Shown in pieces: positions 31,661-42,612 of a stretch of DNA of 64,000 nucleotides. The notes below the pieces were generated by a model. It searched no databases, had not been told where the DNA came from, and saw only the letters and a program-made list of their open reading frames with translations. How positions within the stretch are numbered: position 1 is the stretch's first letter; each line of letters begins with the position of its first letter. The DNA is from Diploptera punctata (Eukaryota; Arthropoda; Insecta; Blattodea; Blaberidae). The position numbers and the translations under genes were made by a program. The stretch is taken from assembly GCA_030220185.1 (NCBI GenBank), contig JASPKZ010007549.1:124001-188000 (forward strand), written 5' to 3'.

Positions 31661-32010
31661 CCCGCGCCGTAGCCGAGCGGTTAAGGTAGGAAGCCTTGGC
31701 GCAGAGCTACGGGACTTGCGCTGGTTCGAGTCTCCATGGGGGAAGAAATTTTCTCATGGTATTTTGGCCAGTATGGGACCGGTGCCCACCCAGCATCGTG
31801 AGGCAATTGGGTAGCTACGATAAGTAGCGGCTCCAGGTTGAGGAACCAGCTATAACGGCTGGGGGACTCGACATGCTAACCACATGTCACCCCTACACTG
31901 GCTGTTGATCATCTACCTCTGTGATTGACACATGTGGATGTGAAGGGCCAGCAGCCGGCTGGTAAAAGGGCAACCGCTGAAAAGTGGAAAGACCCTCAAT
32001 CGGAATCGGA
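31661..32010 (+). mobile_element. SINE-4 with tRNA-Leu/Ser-like head
   Basis: Head GTAGCCGAGCGGTTAAGG (A-box) and CTGGTTCGAGTCTCC (B-box) resembles type II tRNAs (Leu/Ser). Body with CATCGTGAGGCAATTGGG and CACATGTCACCCCTACACTG. The tail is not sharply defined. Confidence 0.85.
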
Positions 32011-32250
32011 ATAAGAACGGTTGTCAATGAAACACGATGTCAGTAGGTTGCGTGTTTCTTCTCGCTGCTGCACGTACATTAGAATTCCAGCGCACGTAGG
32101 ACTGCGGTTTGGTTACGAGTGTGTTTGAATGTGGTTACATTAGAAATGGCTTTCCAAACCCAAACCTGCAGTTTGTGGCTTGACTTACGCATCACCGTAA
32201 ATGGGCTCAGAAACTCCCCCACTATAGGTTGTCCCACAAACACATATAAC

Positions 32251-32289
<39 letters not shown>

Positions 32290-32292
32290 TCT

Positions 32293-32586
32293 TGACCAGC
32301 CTCAGGGGCTAGTGGTCAGCGTTTCTGACTACTGTTCATGAGGTCCCGGGTTTGATTCCCGATGAAACCGTAGGATTTTTCCTTAAAGGGAATTATTCCT
32401 GTGGTTGCCCAGGGTCTGGAGTTTAGGTTAAGAACTATCTTGGTATTTCATTATCATTTATGTCCCATCATATCATCGGGGTAACATAACTCCACCTTCC
32501 AGGCGGGTTACAATTCTGCTAATGCCAGGGGAGAAAACCAGAAATGCCATAAAAGACAACCTGGTGGCATTAGACGAAAAAAAACA
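32293..32586 (+). mobile_element. SINE-3 with tail type b
   Basis: Head GGGGCTAGTGGTCAGCG and B-box GGTTTGATTCCCG, then TCCTTAAAGGGAATTATTCC and tail b (ACGTAACTCC-type, CCTTCCAGGCG, GGCATTAG). Uninterrupted copy of the SINE at 43661-44148. Confidence 0.88.
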
Positions 32587-32613
32587 TTAAAAGCTAAATT
32601 AGTACAAAAATCC

Positions 32614-32832
32614 CCAGTCATCATCATCATCATCCGGTATCATGGCAGCTGCCGCCGTCTTCCGAAAACCAAACGCCATTCCTCTCTATCCATCCATTGA
32701 TCTTCCTCCAATCCTCTGATATTCATAGCTGCTTGTACCCCTTCTATCCAAGTTTCCTTCGGTCTTCCTCTCTCCTCCTTTCAATTGGGATCCATTCCAT
32801 AACAATTTTTGGCAATCTTTGCTCTGGCATTC
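32614..32832 (-). mobile_element. LINE-D 3' end with GAT tail
   Basis: (CAT)5 on the plus strand gives a (GAT)n tail. The minus strand encodes parts of MPEQRLPKIVME and REEWRLVFGRR. Abuts a plus-strand LINE leader at about 32833. Confidence 0.85.
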
Positions 32833-33450
32833 GTGTGGAGTTGCCAGTCTCCCATCGGACACCTCCCCAGGTGGCGGATAGGGAATGCACACCAGATATG
32901 GCGGGTACTGGGGAGATAAAATACCCAGGGCGGACCAAAACTATCGCTGCTGCCTTGCAGTAAGATACTGGACTATCAAAGGCTAGAGGAAGAAAACCTT
33001 GAACAAAAAACCCGTCCCCCAGGTTGGGGGTTGATTCATCGGGCCAGCTCCTCGTTCATCGTAAAAGAAAAAAAATGCTAAAAAACCAAACAACATGCCT
33101 CGGAAAATCCCCGTAATAAAAATATATAGGCCTAATACTGTAGCATTACCATCCCTTTTATAAGGAAGTGAGATTAGGACATTAAGAAAAAGTGACACGA
33201 GCAGAATCAAAGCAACGGAAATGAGATTTCTCAGGACAGCAGGGTACACTCTTTTAGATCGAAAAAAGAATGAGGAAATTATAGAACAATTAGAAGTAGA
33301 ATCAGATGAACAAAAACTGAACAGATATAAATTAAACTGGCTGCTCCATACATGATGATGCAATATAAACCCAAAGGGCATCGTCGACCAGGACCTCTTA
33401 AAATACCTAAACAGGTCTACAAAGGCCTAATTCGTGACGGATCATGATGG
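32833..33450 (+). mobile_element. Internally deleted LINE: leader joined to C-terminus
   Basis: 32833-33080 is a LINE-type leader (GAGTTGCCAGTCTCCC, CCCGTCCCCCAGGTTGGGGG). From about 33118 it reads KIYRPNTVALPSLL, then SRIKATEMRFLRTAGYTLLD and LNRYKLNWLLHT, with stops. The endonuclease and most RT are missing. Confidence 0.6.
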
Positions 33451-33477
33451 TGATGTGATAATTTTTTTATTATTCTA

Positions 33478-33985
33478 TGTTAAACTGAAAATATATAGGC
33501 TAATACTATTATTCTACCAGTTATATTATATGGGTGCGAAACATGGACTCTTGCTTTAAGGTAGGAAAGGAGATTACAAGTTTTTGAGAATAAAGTTCTT
33601 AGGACAATTTTTGAACCAAAGAGAGATGAACAGACATGTGAATGGAGAAGACTACATAACAATGAACTACATGGTCTTTATAGGAAGCCAGATATAATAA
33701 GAACAGTTAAGTCTCGTAGACTGCGAAGGGCAGGACATGTTGCACGTATGGGGAATGAAAGACTTGCATGGAAGCTTCTTGTAGGAAAACCAGAGGGAAA
33801 ACGCCCAGTTGGTAGACCAAGAATGAGGTGGGAGAATAACATTAACTATGATTTGAGGGAATTAGATTATACAGGGAATGATTGGAAAACATTAGCTCAG
33901 GATAGGGATGTATGGAGAGCTTATGTCCGCGCGGCCATGAACCTACGGGTTCGATAGTGCCAGTGAGTGAGTAAGTAAGTAAGAC
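33478..33985 (+). mobile_element. LINE-A, 5' truncated
   Basis: Starts at KLKIY, has YGCETWTLALR, HVARMGNERLAWKLLVGKP and RPRMRWENNINYDLRELDYT, then the GTGA/GTAA tail and a (TTA)n array. Confidence 0.92.

Positions 33986-33986
<1 letters not shown>

Positions 33987-34019
<33 letters not shown>
33987..34019. repeat. (TTA)n microsatellite
   Basis: Directly after the LINE-A tail. Confidence 0.95.
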
Positions 34020-34273
34020 GGGTTGATGGTGTTTTGAGCAGCATGGGGCAAAAGGATTGGACGATGGAGTTTGGAATGACAGGAGATATCTTGCATACGT
34101 TTTATTTATAGTATACGCAGATTTGATCACGTTACACCATCCCTGGAACAATTGTCATGGCTTCGTCTACAAGATCGTAGAACCATCCATTCCCTATGCC
34201 TTCTCTATAACATATTACACACATCATTACCTTATTATTTATCACACCGCTTCACTAGACTCTCTGGTACGAA

Positions 34274-34435
34274 ACTTTTAGTCCCAAATGGTACCCGAAC
34301 ATCATCTGTCCATCATTATCTATTCGCCATGTTTAGTATGTGAAAGGTGTATTTTGTTGTCTCGTAGGTGGCCCTGACATGTGCAGATCACTTATTCGGA
34401 GACATCCTCCCATATCCTTGTTTGGCCAAAAAAGT
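34274..34435 (+). mobile_element. SINE-2-like type c, left half
   Basis: Matches the uninterrupted copy at 6650-6823 and stops at the AAGT duplicated by the following insertion. Confidence 0.8.
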
Positions 34436-35387
34436 TGTACCGGTTTTAATTCGGCTTTCTCTAGGGTCGGGCTTAACTTATATAGGCGCGCGAGCTATGT
34501 TACGAGTTCCTCTATGTCTCTTCAGAGTCGGGCTGAACTTATGATTTTAACAGGTGATAGATAAGGAACTATTTAAGGTAAATAGTGATCAAACAATTTT
34601 ACGCGACGTGATAGAAGGATTTTATTAGTTTTCTTTTCCCTCAATAGTAAATTATACACTTTTCTCTTATAACTTGGCTAAGAAACGGTCAAACCCACGA
34701 CTCAATTTTAATAATGCTTATCGCGGATCTTTCTTTTGTACGTTCTCCTAATGGGAACACTCGCCCTACTTCTTTGACTACTTATGGTCTACGGATAGGG
34801 CACTCGCCCTACTTACTCTTGACTATCGGGGAGCACTCGCTCAACTCCTCTTGATTTTTAACTTTTATAACATTTTATATTAAATATTTAAGAAAATCGT
34901 GGATTTGACTATTTTTCCGTTGCCATTACAATTCTTTATACAAAATTTTCATTGGATAAACTAAATCTTTTGACACACCTCTATAGGCTACATGTGCAAG
35001 TCAATATAGGCCTACTAAATTTAGGGCGTGGCCTTTTACATGACTATCTCCCTTTTCAAGTTACTCGAGGTCAATAATCTCTCTAGCTGCCCGCTATGTT
35101 TTGGAGGCTACATTACTTTTTTTTTAGTTTCAAGTTTCTTAAAAACAATAAACCAACCTTTCATCCCTCCTAACCGTATCAACCTTGAGGATTTGCGTAA
35201 AGTCTAAGACCGTAATATAACTTGTCCTCCAAAATACATAACATATGACCAGACAATAAACTTAAGTTATTTATATTCCTTCAACGCCCTCAAATAACTT
35301 AAAACGCCGCTGTCGGCAATGACTTGTTTACTGGAACATATTACTATATTTTTACAATTAAAACAGCCCTCCAATTATACCGGTACA
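34436..35387. mobile_element. 952-bp TG...CA insertion, probable solo LTR
   Basis: Begins TGTACCGGT and ends ACCGGTACA, with 4-bp direct repeats AAGT at 34432-34435 and 35388-35391. The uninterrupted SINE at 6.8 kb has AAGT once. Contains TATATAG (34480), three CACTCGCC/TC-type repeats (34758, 34801, 34834), and AATAAA at 35147 and 35255. No coding capacity. Best read as a solo LTR of an LTR retrotransposon; a non-autonomous DNA transposon is the alternative. Confidence 0.75.
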
Positions 35388-35391
35388 AAGT

Positions 35392-35505
35392 ATGTGTGTG
35401 ACCCATAGTTTAAAAATCCCTCTCGCGTTAGATCGTGTCACTGTAATGTGTGACAAGTAAAGTACCTGTAAGGTGAGATGTTAAACAAGTTAATTGCATG
35501 GTATA
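35392..35505 (+). mobile_element. SINE-2-like type c, right half
   Basis: Resumes ATGTGTGTGACCC, AAAATCCCTCTCGCG and GTACCTGTAAGGTGAGA, as in the copy at 6.8 kb. Confidence 0.8.
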
Positions 35506-35984
35506 TGCAAGTTCCACTAAATAATACAAAATATCTGTAGAGATGAGTATTTTGGCACTTCACCCTATATGTGCTATGCAAATGACTTACATTTTTAATA
35601 TTTAATGTTAAAAAAAGTGGCTTTACTCAGAGTTCATTCATAAATTCTTTTTGAAACGAAACTTGTAATATCTCTACTAATGTGCTTTCATTTAAATTCC
35701 GTTTGCATTAAGCTCCAGGTTTTTATTTCAAATAGAGTTTCAGTGCATACAACATTACGGCAATTAAAATAACTTACTCCACATTTGTATTCAAGAAGCC
35801 GTGATTTCTTCCCAACAATTAGATTCTTCCTTTCCTTTCAGAATTCCTAACAAAAGACTTCTTTCTTTCTAACAACCATTCATAAAAATGAAAAGACAGA
35901 AATTTCCCTCCCACTCAACTTAATGTTACCGTTAAATTCCCTTACGTCACTTCTTGTCCAGTTTAACGTATTCCAAAGGAGTAG

Positions 35985-36735
35985 CTTTTGACGTTATCAT
36001 AAGATTTCCAAATTATCGTTAAATTCACGACTCACGAAGTGAGGAGTGAATTTATGTAGAGCATTTGGAAATCAAGAGTGGTATGTGTTAGGACTATTTA
36101 ACGAATAAATTTAAGCTGTTTACTCACAAATCATTATTTAACTATAGTTATTTTAAAATATTTATATATTTAATATAAACGGCGATGTTTGAAAACAAAT
36201 GAGAAACGATTGGTACGCTTCATTTGCTTATTTTGTTCATCACGGCAACCAGATCATATTATTTATTGTCAAAGGATCGCAATATTGTAAGAATGTTCTC
36301 TAGTGGAGAAATTTATAACCAACATTATAGGTATTAATTAATTTCTGATGTCCTATGATGTAAATATGTCAATTATATTTTTCTGCAACGTCATTTCCTG
36401 GAAAATAATTCGTTTTAACAAAATGCAAACAGTGTTTTTTTTGTGGTATAATCAATTGTTACAAATGTTTCTATATTATCTATCGCATGCGCTTTCTGCT
36501 GACATTCATGCACTATATATACAATGTGGTAGCCGTATTTCTTGGAGGGTCATCACTGCAAAATAATGCTATGACCTATTGAGAATGTTAAAAAGGAGGT
36601 GCTTTCTTTATTATGATAAACTTTAGTTGGTAAATTTTAGGCGAAACACGACTGTGGTTGGGTGTAAATAAAACATCATTGAAATGCGATTAATCATTGA
36701 CTCCCATTTGGGGCATGAGTTAAATAGTCATGAAA
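35985..36735 (+). repeat. Dispersed repeat R1, copy 2
   Basis: Aligned along most of its length with 4838-5590, including the inverted repeat at the left end (TTTCCAAATTATCGTTAAAT) and AAAAAGGAGGTGCTTTC on the right. The short reading frames differ between copies, so they are unlikely to be genes. Confidence 0.75.
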
Positions 36736-36943
36736 ATATTTTCGAAAAAAAATTACAAATCTTGATCGAACCTACTTACAAAACATCGAAATTAACCTTG
36801 ACAAAAATTTTGCATGTGTGTCTGTTAACTCTGTAGTGGCCGCATTTTTTCCGGAACTGAACTGGGCACATGGCAGCCAATTAAAGAGAGTAAATTCGAG
36901 TTTGTTATCCACCAAATTCAGATCATTAGGCGTAGGGGACTAA

Positions 36944-37027
36944 ACTAACTCACTGGCACTATCGAACCCATAGGTTCGTGGCCGCGTGGACATAACCTGT
37001 CTATACATCCCTATCTTGAGATAATGG
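36944..37027 (-). mobile_element. LINE-A 3' tip
   Basis: CTAACTCACTGGCACTATCG to CCATACATCC-type sequence; the last 80 bp of LINE-A on the minus strand. Confidence 0.85.
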
Positions 37028-37079
37028 GTGAATTTTTCAACCGAAGTCTGAATCATGATTTGTTATTGTTTCCAAAACA

Positions 37080-37585
37080 ACCTTGTAAAGATATATATTC
37101 AATCTTCCATTCCCTAAAACGTTTGAAAAATTTCCTTCCTTCTTGATTTAAAAAAGTACTTGTCTCAACTTTGATTGTGTCGCATTTCGATTATTGTGAC
37201 TTATTCTTAACTGACGTGAGTGTCACAAGACTGCAACGAGTTCACAATGCTTGTGCGCGTTATATATGCAACCTCCGTAAATCAGACCACGTAACTCCAG
37301 TATTTGAAATGTTGTCTTGGCTCCGATTGCTTCTTATGCAACACTTTGTCCACCTCATCACACCTTTATATTTCTACTCGCTTCCATTCGCTATCCTCCC
37401 ACCATAACTTAAACATACGATCGAGAGAAAATTTAACTCTAGCTGTTCCTCTACATCTCACATCTCACTATTCCTCATCCTTCCTTGTTTCAGCCACTCG
37501 ACTCTGGAATTCCCTCCCCTCGTATGTCAAGTACTGCACGACTCAAAAAACAGTTTAAAAAGAAACTCACTTCATATTTCCTTAG
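37080..37585 (+). mobile_element. LINE-F RT C-terminus (Jockey/CR1-like type)
   Basis: Reads SLKRLKNFLPS, LIVSHFDYCDLFLTDVSVTR, LQRVHNACARYICNLRKSDH and VTPVFEMLSWL. A shifted frame continues SSHHNLNIRSRENLTL, VSATRLWNSLPSYVK and KKKLTSYF. This DYCD...SRLWNSLP order is typical of the region after the RT domain in Jockey/CR1-like elements. 5'-truncated with a frameshift near 37390. Confidence 0.85.
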
Positions 37586-37594
37586 ACAATATAA

Positions 37595-37903
37595 TATCCA
37601 TCCATCCATCCATAGTAATTCTGCCCGAAGGCAGGTCTTTCACTGCCATTTTGATGGTATGATTTGCAGCTTTACTAGGGAATTATAGTGTGGTAGCTTC
37701 CCGTTGCTTTCCACACCGGTGAAGGATGATAATGATAAGGATGGTAATGATGACCGGATGATTTTCGAGGACCGTTTGGCCCTAAGCTTCCTGACATTTG
37801 TCTTACAGATGAGGAAAAACCCCGAAAAAACTTCGCCCAGGAAGCTTGTCCCGACCGAGGATCGAACCTGGGCCCGCTACGTGACAAGGCAGCACGCTAT
37901 ATA
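37595..37903 (-). mobile_element. SINE-2 inserted in LINE-F 3' UTR
   Basis: Reverse-oriented SINE-2 (tail a) flanked by ACAATATAA at 37586-37594 and 37904-37912. The head is short: it stops at GTAGCGTGCTGCC. Confidence 0.9.
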
Positions 37904-37912
37904 ACAATATAA

Positions 37913-38015
37913 CCGTGTTCCATGTATGTTTTTATTATTCCTTTATATTTTAAACTTTTTTGCCAAGCCATTTGCTTAATCTAATTATAGGTTATTATGT
38001 TTATTATTATTATTA

Positions 38016-38095
<80 letters not shown>

Positions 38096-38225
38096 GTCAA
38101 CTTTATATTGTGTAATCTGTATCTATTATGTACCAATCATAATTCTTATTTTATATATATATATATAGGGCTATATATAATTTAACCTGGTGAAGTGGAA
38201 GAGAAGACCTTACGTCTTAACCCTT
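37913..38225 (+). mobile_element. LINE-F 3' UTR with (TTA)n
   Basis: Continues LINE-F after the SINE: TTTTGCCAAGCC, ATTATAGGTTATTAT, a TTA array (38008-38096), TTGTGTAATCTGTATC and AACCTGGTGAAGTGGAAGAG. Similar 3' ends lie at 11.4-11.6 and 56.2 kb. Confidence 0.7.
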
Positions 38226-38282
38226 AAATTAAAAATGTATCTTATTGGATACATTGATTTCATGTATTTAATATTTTCTTTA

Positions 38283-38677
38283 GAGTCCACCGCTGTGGTC
38301 TCGGGGTAGCGTGCTGTCTTGTCACGCAGCGGGCCCGGGTTCAATCCCCGGTCGGGACAGTTTTTCTGGGTGAGGTTTTTATCGGGGCTTTTCTTCACCT
38401 GTAAGACAAATGTCAGGAAAACTTTAAGGCCCAAACGGTCCCCGAAATCATCATTCATATTCATCTTAGGTTAAGCTTATGATTAGGGACTCTCCTGGCG
38501 CACCATTATCATCATCATCATCACCCATAATATCATCGGGGCAACGTAACCCCGCCTTCCAGGCGCCCCAACCTCAGAAGTGGGTTACGAGTACGCCATG
38601 CCAGGAGAGAAACCAGGAATGTCGAAAGATAACCTGAGGCATTTGGAAAAATAATAATAATAATAATAATAATAATT
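38283..38677 (+). mobile_element. SINE-2, tail type b, plus (AAT)n
   Basis: Complete head with B-box-like GGTTCAATCCCC, body, tail b (AACGTAACCCCGCCTTCC) and (AAT)9 at 38650-38677. Confidence 0.9.
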
Positions 38678-38757
38678 TTTTCATGTATATCATTTTTCCA
38701 ATTATAAGATATGTAATATATTTTCATCTCTTAAAGTAAGAATCCATATTTCAAAAC

Positions 38758-39148
38758 CATGTAAGGGCTATCAGATATGGAGTGAAAAGCAGAACAGAGC
38801 AAAGTAAAGAATACTAAGTTTGCAGTGCAGCATCTGCCTTTCAGCATAATAATATTTATTTGAGGAAGAATTAATGTAATTATATAGGCCTATCGCTGTA
38901 TGGTGAGAGGAATGGCGTGAAAACTGCACGAAATTGATTTCCAATATGTAGTCTTACCCCCCGGGGTGGGTTCTAGAGTGTTTGATATGAGGGTGATAAC
39001 CACAAATACCCTCATCATCTCTCATACATCATACAGTTCCCACCCTTAGGCCTATTATAAAATTACCCAATACAACACAGAAATTCAACAAAAGTTTATA
39101 TTCTGCTGCAAGAATGCATTTCTACTGTACAGGGTGACATAAGTGTGT
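38758..39148. other. Unique interval
   Basis: A 36-bp minus-strand LINE-A scrap lies just before (38722-38757). The rest shows nothing recognisable. Confidence 0.5.
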
Positions 39149-39800
39149 AATGGACAGCTAATGACAAATGAGGGAAATTTTGAAGAAGTGGCTGAATTCA
39201 AATACCTAGGAACAATAATCACAAACAGGAATTAGATGCACAAAGAATTAAACATAGGCTCAATTCTGGAAATGCGTGCTATTATGCATTGCAGAGACTC
39301 TTGATGTCCCAACTCCTTTCAGAAAACGTTAAACTGAAAATATATAAAAACTATTATTCTACCATTATATTATATGGGTGCGAAACATGGACTCTTACTT
39401 TAAGGGAGGAAAGGAGATTACGAGTATTTGAGAATAAAGTTCTTAGGAAAATTGTTGGACCAAAGAGAGATGAACAGACAGGTGAATGGAGAAGACTACA
39501 TAACAGTAAGCTACATGAACTATGCAGGTAACCAGATGTAATAAGAATAATTAAGTCTCCTATTCTGCGATAGGTTGGACATGTGGCATGAATGGGGAAT
39601 GAAAGAGGAGAATGGAAACTGTACGAAAACAAACAAGAAAGCGCCCAACAGAAGCCCATGAATCAGATATAGGAGAACAACATTAACTATAATGTGAGGG
39701 AAATAGATTTTACAGGGATTATTTGAAAACATCTCAGGATAGGAGTGTCTAGAGAGCTTATGTCCGCAAGGTCATGAACTACGAATTCTGCAAGAATTAG
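39149..39800 (+). mobile_element. LINE-A, degenerate
   Basis: From GQLMTNEGNFEEVAEF through YGCETWTLTLREERRLRVFE. The second half is strongly diverged (LINE-A order retained, many changes), ending near 39790. Confidence 0.85.
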
Positions 39801-39845
39801 ATGATCGCATAAGTGGAAGAGCTACAACATTAGTGTTCATACTAA

Positions 39846-40115
39846 CCCACAGTTACTCTCGTGGACTGCGGTGAGCAGGGCATGTGGCATGTATGTGGGA
39901 TGAAAGAGGTGGATGGAAGCTTCTTGTAGGATAACCAGAGGGAAAACGCCCAGTTGGCAGAACAAGAATGAGGTGGTAAAATAACATCCATGATTTGAGG
40001 GAAGTAGATTATACAGGGGATGATTAGAAATCATTAGCTCAGGATAGGGATGTGTGGAGAGCTTATGTCCACGCGGCCATGAACCTACGGGTTCGATAGA
40101 ACCAGTGAGTCAGTT
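39846..40115 (+). mobile_element. LINE-A 3' end
   Basis: A second LINE-A 3' segment directly after the first: SRGLR-type start, GRWKLLVG-type, KRPVGRTRMRW, and a GTCA/GTTA tail. A minus-strand LINE-A scrap (40117-40185) follows. Confidence 0.85.
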
Positions 40116-40241
40116 AGTTAAGTATTTTATTTCAGCCACTTCTTCAAATTTGGCCTCATTTTCATTATATAATGAATTTCTAAATGCGGAAGCTTTTAAA
40201 CTTGAACCCTTGTAAAGTAAATAACTATATTGAGTTAACTG

Positions 40242-40983
40242 CCCCTCAGGGGTCCTCATCTAGGGGATATGTGGATGGCGACCACAAGGTGCCCAAGCTG
40301 AGCAAAACATTTCTTCCACTTACTTGTGTATTGCACTCTTTTAACTTACTATCTAACCTCTCTTGGTTAACTCTTGTTTTTTCGACCCCGACGCTATTAG
40401 GGCATCCAAGGGCTAGGGAGTCTTTCCTTTCTTCCATTTCTTCTTTCCTTTATTTCCTTTTCTTCTCCAGAAAAGCCTGACCAGAGACTATAAGATGGCA
40501 GCCCCATCACTGGTCTTGCCTTCCTTTGGCCAGCAACCAATGGAAGGGACTATTATTATCCTTTCAAGTCTGATACGAGAATTTCCCGGAAGAATCAAAC
40601 TAATGACGACCAAAGCATGAAAAAGGAAAACCCTTAGAAGAAAAAAAAACAATGGCTTTTTAGCACATGGAATGTACAAGGCATTGTGAAGTGAGATTCA
40701 TGCGCAGAACAACGGGTTACACCAGATGGGATCAGAAAAGGAACACAGATATCTTAAAAGAATTGAAGACTACGCCAATTTTGGAATATATTAAACAGTA
40801 CCAACTAAATTGGAAACACCATCTTGAAAGAATGAGTTCAAATCGGATCCCCAAAGCTGTTAAAAATATATACCAAGAGGACGAAGATCACTGGGCCGTC
40901 CTATGAAACGCTGAAGGGAAAATTTTCTATAGGATCGTAACAGGCCTTCGCCTAATAGTTGGAAGGAAGAAGAAGAAGAAGAA
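40242..40983 (+). mobile_element. Internally deleted LINE-C with TSD
   Basis: The leader (40242-40640) leads to WLFSTWNVQGIV, an endonuclease start, then jumps at about 40683 directly into the C-terminus (EVRFMRRTTGYTRWDQKRNT, HHLERMSSNRIPK) and a GAA tail. Flanked by TTAACTG at 40235-40241 and 40986-40992. Both ends are present while the endonuclease and RT cores are missing, a compact non-autonomous form. Confidence 0.85.
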
Positions 40984-40992
40984 TTAACTGTG

Positions 40993-41418
40993 TAAAGCTG
41001 TGCTTTAAGCACAGGTTTTCCACGTGACACCAAACAGAAATTGAAAGTTTTATTGAAAGTTGGTTTCACTTCATGAGCTTTATGTGACGTCACGTCGAGT
41101 ACATTTTTAGGTCGATAAAGCCCATTTTCGCATGTTTTATATATCGCCTCTGTTGCAAGTTTCCTTTCACTGAGTTATTGGTTTTTATCGCTACCTCAGG
41201 TAGATCGGAATTTATTCTCCTCTCCTGGACACGGACGTCCTGACTGTCTCTGGAAAAAGGGAATATTTTATCAAAGGGACTAAAAAGACGCAACTGCGCA
41301 TCTTAACGCTCCACTGGATATACAGACATTTGAATGAAAATTTAATCTCTGAATTACTCGTATTTTCTAAACAAATCTTATGTAAAAGGCAGCCATTTTG
41401 TTAAGAAGTAGACTAAAT
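40993..41418. other. Unique interval
   Basis: No repeat match; includes GTGACGTCACGTC near 41085. No gene recognised. Confidence 0.5.
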
Positions 41419-41858
41419 AACCCACTGGCACTATCGAACTCGTAGGTACATGGCCGCGCGGACATAAGCTCTCCATACATCCCTATCCTGAGCTAATGTT
41501 TTCCAATAATTCCTTGAATAATCTAGTTCCCTCAAACCATAGTTAATGTGATTCTCCCACCTCATTCTTGGTTTACCAACTGGGCGTTTACCCTCTGGTT
41601 TTCCTACAATAAGCGTCCATTCACGTCTTTCATTTCCCATTCGTGCCACATGACCTGCCCATCGCAGTCTACGACACTTAACTGTTCTTATTATATCTGG
41701 CTTCCTATAAAGATCGTGCAGCTCACTTATGTAGCTTTCTCCATTCACTTGTATGTTCATTTCTCTTTGGTCCAAAAATTTTCTTAAGAACTTTATTCTC
41801 AAATACTAGTAATCTCCTTTTCTCCCTTAAAGTAAGAGTCCATGTTTCACATCCATGG
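41419..41858 (-). mobile_element. LINE-A 3' fragment
   Basis: Minus strand: WRAYVRAAMYLRVR end, KPRMRWENHINYGLRELDYS, WAGHVARMGNERREWTLIVG and RREMNIQVNGESYI, with a frameshift near 41760. Confidence 0.92.
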
Positions 41859-41874
41859 CATTTTTTTAAGAATA

Positions 41875-41960
41875 AAAATGATATCTGTACAGGTGTTAAG
41901 TGGTCCTCGTGGTATGTTGACCGCACACCATTCATGACGTCTGTAGGGAAATAAAAGTAA
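41875..41960 (+). mobile_element. Diverged SINE-1 tail-like piece
   Basis: GTTGACCGCACACCATTCA and AAAAGTAACTAAATTAACTG resemble the SINE-1 3' half (GACCACGGACCACT, GTGTAACTAAATTAG). Weak. Confidence 0.4.
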
Positions 41961-42088
41961 CTAAATTAACTGTCCTACCAAGGAAAGGCGAAGTAACTCC
42001 TGAATTTATCAAGAAGATTTGGAAATCAAGAGTGGCATTTGTTAGGACTATTTAACGAATAAAATTAAGCTGTTTACTCACAAATCAT

Positions 42089-42275
42089 CATCATCAACAA
42101 CAAGGATTAAGCCCAATGGCCTGTTCCGATCTCATTATAGGTCAAATTGGTCCTTCCATCTCTTCAATGGTCTTCCCAACAATCTTCTCCCTTTTGGTTT
42201 ATAATTATACATTCTTCTTGGTATGCGCTGTGCATTAATTCGTAATACGTGCTGAAGATAAGCATTTTGATAATA
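42089..42275 (-). mobile_element. LINE-C-like 3' end inserted in R1
   Basis: Minus strand: QHVLRINAQRIPRRMYNYKP, KGRRLLGRPLKRWKDQF, DRNRPLGLI and a GAT-type tail. Exact 15-bp duplication TTACTCACAAATCAT at 42074-42088 and 42276-42290. Confidence 0.92.
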
Positions 42276-42301
42276 TTACTCACAAATCATTATTTAAATA
42301 T

Positions 42302-42612
42302 CCGAGGGCAGGTCTTTCACTGCAATCATAGCATTTTTATGCTACGCTTTGCAGCTTTACTAGGGAATTATAGGTCTTGTAGCTTCCCGTTGCTTTCCAC
42401 ATCGGTGAAGGATGCTGATGGTGATGATAAGGATGATGATGATGGCCGGATGATTTTCGGGAACCGTTAGACCGTAAGCTTCCTGACATTTGTCTTACAA
42501 GTGAGGAAAAACCCCGACAAAACCTGACCCTGGAGCCTGTCCCGACCGGGAATCGAATCCGGGCCTGCTGCTTGAAAAGGCAGCACGCTACCTCGAGACC
42601 ACGGCGGTGGAG
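42302..42612 (-). mobile_element. SINE-2 (tail a) inserted in R1
   Basis: Reverse-oriented, with CCGAGGGCAGGTCTTTCACT at the tail and CACCGCCGTGGTCTCGAGG at the head. Flanked by TTATTTAAATAT at 42290-42301 and 42613-42624. Confidence 0.92.

Noticed and set aside
32614..33080. LINE-D 3' end joined to an inverted leader as one 5'-inverted insertion
   Set aside because: The leader continues in sense into a different LINE C-terminus at 33.1-33.4 kb, so it belongs to a separate internally deleted element.
9716..40185. Shared junction between a LINE-A tail and a minus LINE-A piece at 9.73 and 40.12 kb as a recurrent composite
   Set aside because: At 9.73 kb it is explained by nested insertion with a TSD; the 40.12 kb case has no matching left half, so the similarity may be chance.
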